The notes beneath the pieces were generated by a model that made no database searches, was not told the DNA's origin, and saw only the letters and a list, made by a program, of their open reading frames with translations. The position numbers and the translations under genes are program-made. This document shows, in pieces, positions 18,005 to 27,094 of a stretch of DNA of 64,000 nt (its first letter is position 1; each line of letters opens with the position of its first letter). Source of the DNA: Halomonas salinarum (GTDB lineage Bacteria; Pseudomonadota; Gammaproteobacteria; Pseudomonadales; Halomonadaceae); contig NZ_WWNB01000002.1 in the NCBI RefSeq assembly GCF_012062845.1, positions 1 through 64,000 of the forward strand. The letters are read 5' to 3'.

Positions 18005-20314
18005 ATGCGGATGCAGCCAGCAGAGACCCCCGTCAGGCGAGATATCGTGCTCATCGGTGGCGGCCACAGCCACGTCGCGGTGCTGCGACGCTTCGCCATG
18101 CACCCCGAGCCCGGGATCCGCCTGACCCTGGTCTGCCGAGATACCCACACGCCCTACTCCGGCATGCTACCGGGCTATGTTGCCGGCCATTATGACTTCG
18201 ACGAAGTGCACATCGACCTGCGCCGCCTGGCCCAGGCCGCCGGCGCTCGCTTCATACGCGACGAGGCCGTCGGCATCGCGCGCACCGAGCAGACGGTTAC
18301 CTTCGCCCATCGCCCGCCGCTGCCCTATGACAAGCTGTCGATCAACATCGGTTCGACACCCCGAATTGGCGAGGTCAGCGGCGCACAGGACCATGCGGTG
18401 GCGGTCAAACCGATCCACCAGTTTCGTGAACGTTGGCGCGAACTGCTCACTCGCCTCGCCGAGCGCTCAGGCGAACATCAAGGCCCCCTGCAGCTCGCCG
18501 TCGTGGGCGGCGGCGCGGGTGGCGTCGAGTTACTGCTGGCCATGCAGTACCGGCTGCGCCATGAGCTAGAAGCACAGGGCCGCGACCCGGATATCCTCGA
18601 GTGTGCGCTTTTCACCCAGAGCGCCGAGATCCTGCCCACCCATAATCGCTGGGTGCGGGCACGTTTCAGGGCGTTACTGAAAAACCGCGGCGTCGCCGTT
18701 CACCTCAATCGACAGATCACTCGGGTCGAGGCCGGCCGGCTGATCGATGCCGAAGGCGAGGCCTTCAGCGCCGACGAGACCGTCTGGGTGACCCAGGCCG
18801 GCGGTGCCGCCTGGCTCGAGGGCACCGACCTCGCACTCGACGAGCAGGGCTTCATCCGGGTCAACGACTACCTGCAGAGCATAAGTGACCCCGATATCTT
18901 CGCCGCTGGCGATATCGCCAGCCAGGACGGCCGCCCCCGGGAGAAGGCCGGCGTCTTCGCGGTGCGCCAGGGGCGACCACTGGCCGACAACCTGCGCGCC
19001 AGCCTGATCGACAAGTCGCTGGCCGCCTACTGCCCACAGCGCCAGTGGTTGGCCCTGATCAGCAGCGGTGATCGCTACGCCGTGGCCTCCCGAGGCCCCT
19101 TCTCCTGGTCCGGGGCCTGGCTGTGGCGCTGGAAGGATCGGATCGACCGGCGCTTCATGGCGCGCTTCAACGACCTGCCGGCCATGACCGATCAGGCGAC
19201 TCCCCATAGCGAGAGCCGCGTGACGCTGGACAACGCCGAACACACCCAGGCCCTCTCGGCACTGGCCATGCGCTGCGGCGGCTGCGGAGCCAAGGTCGGC
19301 GCCTCGGTGCTGTCCCGCGCGCTCGCGGGTCTCTCACCCATCGAACATGACGACGTGCTGGTGGGGCTCGCCTCACCCGATGATGCCGCCGTGGTCAGGG
19401 TGCCGCCGGGCAAGGCCATGGTGCACAGCATCGACTTCTTCCGGGCCTTCATCGACGACCCCTATGTGTTCGGTCAGGTCGCCGCCCACCATGCGCTTGG
19501 CGATATCTTCGCCATGGGCGCCGAGGCCCAGACGGCAATGGCCGTGGCCACGGTACCGCCGGGGCTTGAAGCCAAGGTCGAGGATACCCTGCGTCAGATG
19601 ATGACCGGCGCCGTCGAGGTGCTCGACGCCGCGGGCTGTCAGCTGGTCGGCGGCCATACCGGTGAGGGCCAGGAGCTGGCGCTGGGGTTCTCCGTCAACG
19701 GCCTGATCGATGAGGCGCCCGAACGCGCCCTGCGCAAGGACGGCCTGCACCCGGGAGACGCCTTGATCCTGACCAAGCCGCTGGGCACCGGCACTCTCTT
19801 TGCCGCCCAGGCACAGCTTGCCGCCCGGGGCCGCTGGATCGATGCGGCGCTTGACAGCATGTGCCAGTCGAACCAGGCCGGTGCGACCTGCCTGCAGACT
19901 CACGGCGCCCGCGCCTGTACCGATGTCACAGGCTTTGGCCTGCTTGGCCACCTGATCGAGATGACCCGCCCGTCGGGCGTCGATGCCGAGCTATCGCTAT
20001 CGGCCCTGCCGGTGCTAGAAGGCGCCGAGGCGACCCTCGCCGCTGGCAGCCTGAGCTCGCTGCAACCGGCCAACGCGCGGGTGCGCCGGGCCATTCGGGA
20101 CCCGGTTCCCTGGCGCGAACACCCTCGCTATGGGCTGCTATTCGACCCCCAGACCGCCGGCGGCCTGCTGGCCGGCATACCGGCAGACAACGCCGAGGCC
20201 TGCGTCGCCAAACTCCGGGCAATGGGCTATCACGAGGCCGCGATCATCGGCCGGGTCATCTCACCGTCCGAGGATGCATCTGACGACCCGGCGCCGATCC
20301 GGCTGCGCGAATGA
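18005..20314 (+). CDS. selD: FAD/NAD oxidoreductase-selenophosphate synthase fusion (SelD)
   Basis: About 769 residues in two parts. Residues 1 to about 390 are a pyridine-nucleotide-disulfide oxidoreductase related to NDH-2 (IVLIGGGHSHVAVLRRFAM for FAD, VVGGGAGGVELLLAMQYRL for NAD, and DIFAAGDIA). The C-terminal part from about 410 is selenide, water dikinase, which makes selenophosphate from selenide and ATP: MRCGGCGAKVGASVL holds the catalytic Cys/Lys pair (Cys, not Sec), then DDAAVVRVPPGKAMVHSIDFFR, ALGDIFAMGAEAQTAMA and QLVGGHTGEGQELALGF. The fused reductase may supply selenide. The start is uncertain between 18005 and 18011. A probable selenium-oxyanion importer follows. Confidence 0.93.
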   Translation: MRMQPAETPVRRDIVLIGGGHSHVAVLRRFAMHPEPGIRLTLVCRDTHTPYSGMLPGYVAGHYDFDEVHIDLRRLAQAAGARFIRDEAVGIARTEQTVTFAHRPPLPYDKLSINIGSTPRIGEVSGAQDHAVAVKPIHQFRERWRELLTRLAERSGEHQGPLQLAVVGGGAGGVELLLAMQYRLRHELEAQGRDPDILECALFTQSAEILPTHNRWVRARFRALLKNRGVAVHLNRQITRVEAGRLIDAEGEAFSADETVWVTQAGGAAWLEGTDLALDEQGFIRVNDYLQSISDPDIFAAGDIASQDGRPREKAGVFAVRQGRPLADNLRASLIDKSLAAYCPQRQWLALISSGDRYAVASRGPFSWSGAWLWRWKDRIDRRFMARFNDLPAMTDQATPHSESRVTLDNAEHTQALSALAMRCGGCGAKVGASVLSRALAGLSPIEHDDVLVGLASPDDAAVVRVPPGKAMVHSIDFFRAFIDDPYVFGQVAAHHALGDIFAMGAEAQTAMAVATVPPGLEAKVEDTLRQMMTGAVEVLDAAGCQLVGGHTGEGQELALGFSVNGLIDEAPERALRKDGLHPGDALILTKPLGTGTLFAAQAQLAARGRWIDAALDSMCQSNQAGATCLQTHGARACTDVTGFGLLGHLIEMTRPSGVDAELSLSALPVLEGAEATLAAGSLSSLQPANARVRRAIRDPVPWREHPRYGLLFDPQTAGGLLAGIPADNAEACVAKLRAMGYHEAAIIGRVISPSEDASDDPAPIRLRE

Positions 20315-20352
20315 CCTAAGACGCTACGAAAAGTGCCAGCGATAGGCGCGTC

Positions 20353-20376
20353 GCAGGGCGGTGCTCACCGCCCTGC
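20353..20376 (+). terminator. Hairpin after selD
   Basis: A perfect 10-bp stem, GCAGGGCGGT with its complement, encloses a 4-base loop 39 bp after selD. The T-run (20404-20410) comes 27 bases later, so this may only attenuate reading into the importer genes. Confidence 0.35.
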
Positions 20377-20476
20377 CTGCCGCTCGCACAGGACAAGTCA
20401 GCCTTTTTTTGCGTACCATAACGCCTGATCACCCCCGCCGCGGCGGTCTCACCTTCGCTTCACAAGGATAATGTCG

Positions 20477-21331
20477 ATGCTCAAGCGCCTGACGCTCGCC
20501 CTGACCGTGCTGCTGGCCGCCCCGGTGGCCAGTGCCGAAACCTTCGTCTTCACCGCCATCCCTGATGAGGACGAGACCCGCCTGCAGCAGCGCTTCCAGA
20601 ATGTGGCCGACTATCTGGAAGAAAGGCTCGATGTCGATGTGCGCTTCGTGCCCGTGAAGTCCTATGCTGCCGCCGTGACCGCCTTTCGTAACAACCAGGT
20701 CCAGCTGGCCTGGTTCGGCGGGCTCTCCGGCGTTCAGGCCCGCGCCCGGGTGGAGGATTCCCGCGCGCTTGCCCAGGGCGTCGAAGATGCCGAGTTCATG
20801 ACCTACTTCATCGCCCACCAGAGCACCGGGCTTGAGGAAGGCGAGGGCCTTACCGACGAGATGCGCGACATGACCTTCACCTTCGGCTCCAAGGGGTCCA
20901 CTTCGGGTCGCCTGATGCCCGAGTACTATCTGCGTGAGACCTTCGGCCAGCCGCCGGAAGACGTCTTCTCGCGGGTCGGCTTCAGCGGCAACCACAGCCG
21001 CACCATCTCGCTGGTGGCCTCGGGTGCCTATGACCTGGGTGCGGTCAACTACACGGTATGGGAAAACGAAGTCGAGGCCGGCAACATCGATACCGACCAG
21101 GTCGAGGTGGTGTGGAAGACGCCGCACTACCCTGACTATCAGTGGACCATTCGCGGCGACGTCGATGAGCGCTTCGGCGACGGCTTCGCCGACCGCGTCC
21201 AGCAAGCCCTGCTCAATATGGAAGACCCGGAACTGCTGGAAAGCTTTCCCCGCTCCGGCTTCATCCCGGCCAGCAACGATGACTACGCAATCATTGAATC
21301 CGTCGGCCAGGAACTGGGCCTGATCGACTGA
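20477..21331 (+). CDS. PhnD-like periplasmic binding protein, putative selenium oxyanion importer
   Basis: About 284 residues with a signal peptide ending in VASA|ETF. The PhnD/phosphonate-type fold is seen in FTAIPDEDETRLQQRFQNVADYLEERL, VRFVPVKSYAAAVTAFRNNQVQLAWFGGLSG and FGSKGSTSGRLMPEYYL, with VASGAYDLGAVNY. The family that sits beside selD is annotated as putative selenate-binding, and the context here agrees. Phosphite or phosphonate binding is the alternative. ATG at 20477 is favoured over 20471 because it has AAGGA at a usual distance. It overlaps the ATPase gene by 1 bp. Confidence 0.85.
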   Translation: MLKRLTLALTVLLAAPVASAETFVFTAIPDEDETRLQQRFQNVADYLEERLDVDVRFVPVKSYAAAVTAFRNNQVQLAWFGGLSGVQARARVEDSRALAQGVEDAEFMTYFIAHQSTGLEEGEGLTDEMRDMTFTFGSKGSTSGRLMPEYYLRETFGQPPEDVFSRVGFSGNHSRTISLVASGAYDLGAVNYTVWENEVEAGNIDTDQVEVVWKTPHYPDYQWTIRGDVDERFGDGFADRVQQALLNMEDPELLESFPRSGFIPASNDDYAIIESVGQELGLID

Positions 21332-21984
21332 TGAGCACGCTGGCCCTGATTGATGCGGTCGCCGACTACGGAGCAAACCGTGTGCTGGGGCCGCTAAGCC
21401 TCACCCTCAAGCGCGGCGAGCGGGTCGCGCTGGTCGGCAAGAGTGGCGCCGGCAAGTCGAGCCTGCTCTCGGTGATGCATCAGCACTGGCGGGGCCGAGG
21501 CGCCGCCCTGATGCCTCAGGAGCTGGGGCTGGTCGCGTCGCTGAGCGTCTTTCATAACGTCTACATGGGCGCCCTGGCGGCGCATCCCACCTGGTACAAC
21601 CTAGTGACCTTGGCGAAGCCCTTCCGCCGTGACGTGGCGGCCATCCGGCCACTGCTTGAGCGGCTATCGATCGACGACAAGTGCTGGGCGAAGGCCGGCG
21701 AGCTTTCCGGTGGCCAGCGCCAGCGGGTCGCGGCGGCGCGGGCGATTCACCAGGGCGGCGAGGTGCTACTGGCCGACGAGCCGGTCTCGGCGCTGGATGG
21801 CCCCCAGTCGGAGACGCTGATGATCGAGCTGACCCGTGCCTACCCCTCCGCCGTGCTTGCCATGCACGATGTCGAGCTGGCACTGCGCTATACCGATCGC
21901 GTCATCGGCATCGCCGAAGGCGGTATCGCACTGGATGCGCCCAGCGTGCGGCTCACCGCTCAGGACCTGCTGCCGCTCTATTGA
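21331..21984 (+). CDS. ABC transporter ATPase of the putative selenium importer
   Basis: The 217-residue PhnC-like ATPase has Walker A GKSGAGKSS, the signature LSGGQRQRVAAARAI and Walker B EVLLADEPVSALD. It is slightly short for the family (about 240-260 residues in PhnC), lacking a long first loop. Its ATG overlaps the last base of the binding-protein stop, giving strong coupling. It energises the double-domain permease that follows. Confidence 0.9.
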   Translation: MSTLALIDAVADYGANRVLGPLSLTLKRGERVALVGKSGAGKSSLLSVMHQHWRGRGAALMPQELGLVASLSVFHNVYMGALAAHPTWYNLVTLAKPFRRDVAAIRPLLERLSIDDKCWAKAGELSGGQRQRVAAARAIHQGGEVLLADEPVSALDGPQSETLMIELTRAYPSAVLAMHDVELALRYTDRVIGIAEGGIALDAPSVRLTAQDLLPLY

Positions 21985-22010
21985 GGCATCCACCCGCAAG
22001 GCCTTCCCCC

Positions 22011-23537
22011 ATGTGGCATTCCGCAACGGTACGTTTAAGTCTTGGCTTCGTGGCCCTGTCCATCTTCTGCCTGGGCATCGCCGACTTATCGATTACCGCT
22101 CATGAACCCTGGCATGAGCTGCTGCGACTCTTGCAGGGCCTGGTGCAGCCGGACATCAGCGCCGTCGATGATCTGGGCCTCGCGCTGCTGCGAACCCTGG
22201 CCTTCGCCTTCGTCGGCGTGGGGCTCGGCGCCGCGGTGGGCTTCGTGCTGGCACTGGTCTTCCGCTCCCGCCTGGTGCGCAGCGTCTGCGCCTTCGTGCG
22301 CGCCATCCATGAACTGTTCTGGGCACTGATCTTCCTGCAGTTCTTCGGCCTGCACCCGCTGACCGGGGTGCTGGCCATCGCCCTGCCGTATGCGGGGGTA
22401 TTCGCCAAGGTTTTTGCCGAAATTCTCGAAGAGACCGACCCCCTGCCCGAACAGGTGCTGCCTGCCGGCAGTGGGCGGCTCTCGGCCCTGGCCTTCACGC
22501 GGCTGCGCGATGCCTGGCCACACCTGGTCAGCTATACCAGTTACCGTCTCGAGTGTGGGCTGCGCTCAAGCGCCGTGCTTGGCTTCGTCGGCATGCCGAC
22601 GATCGGCTTCTACCTGGAATCGGCCTTTGCCCAGGGCCACTACAACACCGTGGGTGCCCTGCTGCTGCTCTTCTACGTGTTAATAGCCACCCTGCGGCTC
22701 TGGGTGCGTCCGCTGCTGGTGCCGGTGTATCTGGTGGTGGCGCCCTTCTGCCTGGGAAGCGGGCTGCCGATCGTGTGGAGCAACGTCTCGCGCTTTTTCA
22801 CCGAGGACATCGTGCCCGCGCCACTGCGCCATGGGGAGGGGGTATCCGGCCTTGCCAGCTGGTTTGGCGACATCATGGCCCATGAGGCGCTGCCCGGTAT
22901 CTGGCATACCCTGGTGCTGACCCAGATCGCCCTGGTACTGACCGGCATGCTGGCGCTGGCACTCTATCCGCTGGTGTCGCGCCATTTCTTTCAGCGTCGT
23001 TTTCAGCAGAACAGAACGCATCGCTCTGGTAACGCTAAGCCAGGCAACCGCTGGGCCCATCTACTGGGCCATGGGCTCCTGGTGGTCATGCGCTCGACCC
23101 CGGAGTACCTGCTGGCCTTCATCCTGCTGCAGCTGTGGGGGCCGTCGATGCTGCCGGCGGTCGTGGCGCTTGCGATTCACAACGGTGGCATCATCGCCCA
23201 TCTGGTCGGCCGGCGCAGCAACGAGGTCAATCTGCGCCCGGATGCGCCTCAAGGCCTCGAACGCTATGCCTATGAGCTCACCCCACGCCTCTACGGCCCC
23301 TTCCTGGCGCTGCTGTTCTACCGCTGGGAGATCATCATGCGCGAGACCGCCATCCTCGGCATTCTCGGCATCACGACCCTGGGGTTCTATGTCGACAGCG
23401 CCATTCAGGAGATCCGCTTCGATCGCGCCATGGTGCTGATCCTGATCACCGCCCTGCTCAATATCGGCGTCGACGTCTTCGCTCGGCATCTGCGTGCCAA
23501 GCTGCGCCTGCGCCATACCGCCAACTGCGAGCCCTGA
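22011..23537 (+). CDS. Double-domain ABC permease of the putative selenium importer
   Basis: About 508 residues containing two PhnE-like permease halves. The first (about 60-260) has the ATPase-coupling loop near AEILEETDPLPEQVLPAGSG; the second (about 300-500) carries the matching loop near EVNLRPDAPQGLERYAYELT. GFVGMPTIGFYLESAF and GILGITTLGFYVDSAI are corresponding segments of the two halves, so the gene is an internal duplication or fusion of two PhnE subunits. The start is at 22011, 26 bp after the ATPase; earlier in-frame codons overlap that gene. It completes a three-gene importer behind selD. Confidence 0.88.
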   Translation: MWHSATVRLSLGFVALSIFCLGIADLSITAHEPWHELLRLLQGLVQPDISAVDDLGLALLRTLAFAFVGVGLGAAVGFVLALVFRSRLVRSVCAFVRAIHELFWALIFLQFFGLHPLTGVLAIALPYAGVFAKVFAEILEETDPLPEQVLPAGSGRLSALAFTRLRDAWPHLVSYTSYRLECGLRSSAVLGFVGMPTIGFYLESAFAQGHYNTVGALLLLFYVLIATLRLWVRPLLVPVYLVVAPFCLGSGLPIVWSNVSRFFTEDIVPAPLRHGEGVSGLASWFGDIMAHEALPGIWHTLVLTQIALVLTGMLALALYPLVSRHFFQRRFQQNRTHRSGNAKPGNRWAHLLGHGLLVVMRSTPEYLLAFILLQLWGPSMLPAVVALAIHNGGIIAHLVGRRSNEVNLRPDAPQGLERYAYELTPRLYGPFLALLFYRWEIIMRETAILGILGITTLGFYVDSAIQEIRFDRAMVLILITALLNIGVDVFARHLRAKLRLRHTANCEP

Positions 23538-23671
23538 ACCGTCCTCCGGCTGCCCTCGGCGGCCATCGCCGGTACCGGGTAGATGGCCGGTCCCGGTTGA
23601 CGAGAGCGCCAGGCAACCGATGCGGCGACGATCTCGTCGCAGGATGCCACGTCAGACACCTCTCGCGACAG

Positions 23672-25318
23672 TCACTCGAAGGCGCCCTCGAACAGATAGG
23701 GCTCATCGAAGTGGCGCTCGCCGACGAAGACCGTGGCATGTCGCCCCCATTGGCGCATCGCACCCGGGCTACTGATGCCCGACGGCCACAACAGGAAGCG
23801 TTCCAGACGCTCGCTGCCTCCGACCAGGCCGTCCGGGCCAAACAGGCTGCGCCGCCCACCGCCGGGCAACGGCAGCGAGCGCTGCCCGAAGCGGGGCGCC
23901 TCGTTCACCGGATTCAGCCGATAGGACGTGACATCGGCGGCCACGCCAGACGGCGGGGCCCGCGTCGCTGCGGGTGACACGCCCTTCTTCTCGCCGCTCA
24001 CGCCAAGCTTCAGCAGGTAATGGCTCACCGCCGCCAGGCGCAGCTCGATCCGTTCTCCGGCGCCCAGACGTGGCGCCGCGATCGGCGTCAGCGGCGCCTC
24101 GCGCAGGTCGCGATCCGCCGCCACCGCCACCCGCTCGAGCGGTGGCACCGGGAAGAAAAGGTGGTAGCAGCCGCAGGGGTGGATGCTGTCGTAGATCAGC
24201 GGCCTGCCATCCTCTCCCAGGGTCACCCGCCAGACCAGGCCATCGAGACGCCCAGCGAGGATATCCAGCGCCCCCACCCGAGTGCGCGCCGGAAACCAGG
24301 CCGTATAGACCAGCTGCGGCAGCACCGCGCCGTTGAAGCGGGTGTGGCTCAGGCGCACGTCGACCAGCGGACGCCCGGTATCCACGGCCGGCCGGACGCC
24401 ATCGGGTGAGCGCCACCAGACAGGCGCCCCCAGCCGGTCGTCGTTGCCGCGGGTGTCGACCGTAAATACCGGCGCATGCGCGACGGCCAGGGTCCGCAGG
24501 GTCGCGGCATCGAGCTCCACCAGTCCAAGCGGGCTGCGCGGTGCCTCACGCAACGCTCGGGCAGCGGCCTCGCGCCCCGACCCAGAACGAGCCGGCACAT
24601 AGCGGTGCAACCTGCCGCGCAGGGGGATGGCCGCCGACGGCCGCGTGAAGCTGGTCAGGTAATCCGCCTTCCAACCCTCATAGCCCAGGGCGAGCCCGAT
24701 ACGGGTCAGCGGGTAGAGTCCCAGCGCACGCTGCCAGACCCGATACTCGCTGGGCACCTCGACCCGCGCCAGCAGCGCCTGACGCGCGGCATGCGCCGAT
24801 GAGCCAGGCCAGGCGTATGGGTCAGGGTCAGCAGGGGACAGTTCGTGGGCCAGCAGCCGATCGCCGCAGGCATTGGCGGCCGCCGCCGGGTCGGCGTCGC
24901 CGAGGGTCATGGCGAGGGCCTGGCGGGCTGCCATGGGCAGGTTGGCGGCCTCGATGCGGCGCGCCTGGCGATCGAGCGCCCGTTGGCGGGCGAGCCAGTC
25001 GTTGAAGGCGGCCTCGTCGAGGCGCCCATCCGCCAGTGCATCGCGAAAGCTCGCCAACAGGCGGTCGGTGCGCAGGTAGGCGAAGCCCTCGATGCGGGTA
25101 CTGCCGGCATCGGCGACCCCGGCCGTCCGCACGCGATCATCGAAGGCATCGAGCAAGGCGAGACAGCGGCGGTCGGCAAGGCGTGCCGGGGAATCCTCGC
25201 CCGCCTGACGCCAGGCGGGCGAAGTGGCACAACCGGCCAGCAGCACAGTCGCCAACAGGGCAGTCGCCAGCAGCAGCGACGGCGCTACCACCCGCTCCCT
25301 CCTCCGGCGACCGTGCAT
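23672..25318 (-). CDS. Uncharacterised 548-residue lipoprotein
   Basis: I do not recognise the family. The N-terminus is basic and hydrophobic and ends in a lipobox LLAGC (cysteine about residue 29), so it should be an envelope lipoprotein. The body is Arg- and Ala-rich with a repeated-helix N-terminal part (DRLLASFRDALADGRLDEAAFNDW) and a more structured C-terminal half holding YDSIHPCGCYHLFFPVPP, a Cys-Gly-Cys motif beside a histidine that could bind metal or form a disulfide. The acidic IELRLAAVSHYLLKLGV follows. It lies 6 bp downstream of ilvD on the same strand, which may be chance cotranscription. Confidence 0.72.
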   Translation of the reverse strand: MHGRRRRERVVAPSLLLATALLATVLLAGCATSPAWRQAGEDSPARLADRRCLALLDAFDDRVRTAGVADAGSTRIEGFAYLRTDRLLASFRDALADGRLDEAAFNDWLARQRALDRQARRIEAANLPMAARQALAMTLGDADPAAAANACGDRLLAHELSPADPDPYAWPGSSAHAARQALLARVEVPSEYRVWQRALGLYPLTRIGLALGYEGWKADYLTSFTRPSAAIPLRGRLHRYVPARSGSGREAAARALREAPRSPLGLVELDAATLRTLAVAHAPVFTVDTRGNDDRLGAPVWWRSPDGVRPAVDTGRPLVDVRLSHTRFNGAVLPQLVYTAWFPARTRVGALDILAGRLDGLVWRVTLGEDGRPLIYDSIHPCGCYHLFFPVPPLERVAVAADRDLREAPLTPIAAPRLGAGERIELRLAAVSHYLLKLGVSGEKKGVSPAATRAPPSGVAADVTSYRLNPVNEAPRFGQRSLPLPGGGRRSLFGPDGLVGGSERLERFLLWPSGISSPGAMRQWGRHATVFVGERHFDEPYLFEGAFE

Positions 25319-25324
25319 CGCGGC

Positions 25325-27013
25325 CTAGTCGGGCAGGTCGGTGACGGCGCCCGTGGAGGCGGAGCTCACGGTCTTGGCATACTTGGCGAGCACGCCGCGG
25401 CGGTAGCGCGGTGCCGGCTGTTGCCAGGCGGCACGTCGACGTTCGAGCTCCGCTTCGTGCAGCGCCACCGTGATGGTGTCGGCCTCGGCATCGATGGTGA
25501 TCTGGTCGCCATCCTCGAGCAGCGCCAGCGGACCGCCGTCGAAGGCCTCCGGCGTGATATGGCCGACCACGAAGCCGTGGCTGCCGCCGGAGAAGCGTCC
25601 ATCGGTGATCAGGGCCACCGAGTCACCGAGCCCGCGCCCCATGATCGCCGAGGTCGGGGTCAGCATCTCGCGCATGCCGGGGCCGCCACGCGGGCCTTCG
25701 TAGCGAATCACCACCACGTCGCCGGCCACCACGGTGCCATCGTTGATGCGGGCCTGAGCCTCTTCCTCGGAACCAAACACCCGCGCGGTGCCGGTGAAGC
25801 GCACGCCCTCCTTGCCAGTGATCTTGGCCACCGCCCCTTCTGGTGCCAGGTTGCCATGCAGGATACGCAGATGGCTCTCTGCCTTCAGCGGCGCATCGAG
25901 CGGGGCAATGATGCGCTGGTCGTCAGGATACGGCGCCACACCGGCGAGATTCTCGGCAAGCGTCTGGCCGGTCACGGTCAGGCAATCGCCGTGCAGCAGG
26001 CCTCCCTCGAGCAGCATCTTCATCAGCGGCTGGATGCCACCGATCTCGACCAGCTCACTCATCATGTAGTGGCCGCTGGGGCGCAGGTCGGCAAGCACCG
26101 GGACTTTCTTGCCGAGCCGGGTGAAGTCATCGAGTCCCAATTCGACGCCGATGCTGTTCGCCATCGCGATCAGGTGAAGCACCGCGTTGGTGGAGCCGCC
26201 CAGTGCAATCACGATCGTGATGGCGTTCTCGAAGGCCTCACGGGTCATGATGTGCGAGGGACGAATATCGTGCTCGAGCAGCTCGAGCACCGCAGCGCCG
26301 GCAGCGGCGCAATCGTCACGCTTGGCCTGGGAGATGGCGTTCTGTGCCGAGCTGCCTGGCAGGCTCATGCCCAGTGCCTCGATGGCCGAGGCCATGGTGT
26401 TGGCGGTGTACATGCCACCGCAGGCGCCGGGGCCAGGAATCGCCGTCTCCTCGATGCGCTTGACGTCGATCAGGTCAAGATCCCCCTTGGCGTGGGCGCC
26501 CACTGCCTCGAACACCGAGACGATATCGGTATGTTTCTCGCCGGGCAGGATGGTACCGCCATAGACGAACACGCCGGGACGATCGAGCCGCGCAAGCCCG
26601 ATCAAACAGCCGGGCATGTTCTTGTCACAACCACCGATGGCCACCAGGCCATCGAAGCCCTCACAGCCAGCCACGGTCTCGATGGAATCGGCGATGACTT
26701 CCCGCGACACCAACGAGTACTTCATGCCCTCGGTGCCGTTGGCGATGCCATCGGAAATGGTGATGGTGTTGAAGATAACGCCCTTGCCACCGGCGTCGTC
26801 GGCCCCGGCTTTGGCCTCATCGGCGAGGCCGTCGATATGGCTGTTGCAAGGCGTGACCTGGCTCCAGGTCGAGGCGATGCCCACCTGCGGCTTGGTGAAA
26901 TCTTCATCGGTAAAGCCCACCGCACGCAGCATGGCGCGGCTGGCGGACTTCCCGAGGCCATCGACTACCGGGGCGGAATAGCGCCGGCGTGGATCCTTGG
27001 GCGTATCGGACAT
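25325..27013 (-). CDS. ilvD: Dihydroxy-acid dehydratase
   Basis: The 562-residue IlvD performs the fourth step of valine and isoleucine synthesis, dehydrating 2,3-dihydroxy acids with an Fe-S cluster and magnesium. It shows [56 protein letters not shown] with the cluster cysteines, and near the C-terminus [21 protein letters not shown]. The length is that of IlvD rather than the longer Edd. The start at 27013 has AGGAGG upstream; the longer frame lacks support. Confidence 0.96.
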   Translation of the reverse strand: MSDTPKDPRRRYSAPVVDGLGKSASRAMLRAVGFTDEDFTKPQVGIASTWSQVTPCNSHIDGLADEAKAGADDAGGKGVIFNTITISDGIANGTEGMKYSLVSREVIADSIETVAGCEGFDGLVAIGGCDKNMPGCLIGLARLDRPGVFVYGGTILPGEKHTDIVSVFEAVGAHAKGDLDLIDVKRIEETAIPGPGACGGMYTANTMASAIEALGMSLPGSSAQNAISQAKRDDCAAAGAAVLELLEHDIRPSHIMTREAFENAITIVIALGGSTNAVLHLIAMANSIGVELGLDDFTRLGKKVPVLADLRPSGHYMMSELVEIGGIQPLMKMLLEGGLLHGDCLTVTGQTLAENLAGVAPYPDDQRIIAPLDAPLKAESHLRILHGNLAPEGAVAKITGKEGVRFTGTARVFGSEEEAQARINDGTVVAGDVVVIRYEGPRGGPGMREMLTPTSAIMGRGLGDSVALITDGRFSGGSHGFVVGHITPEAFDGGPLALLEDGDQITIDAEADTITVALHEAELERRRAAWQQPAPRYRRGVLAKYAKTVSSASTGAVTDLPD

Positions 27014-27094
27014 GGTGCCTCCTATCAGTGGATTGATCGTCAAGACCCGAATAGTGGCCGCCATGTTATAGCCTTGCAAACACTTGATGGCCTG

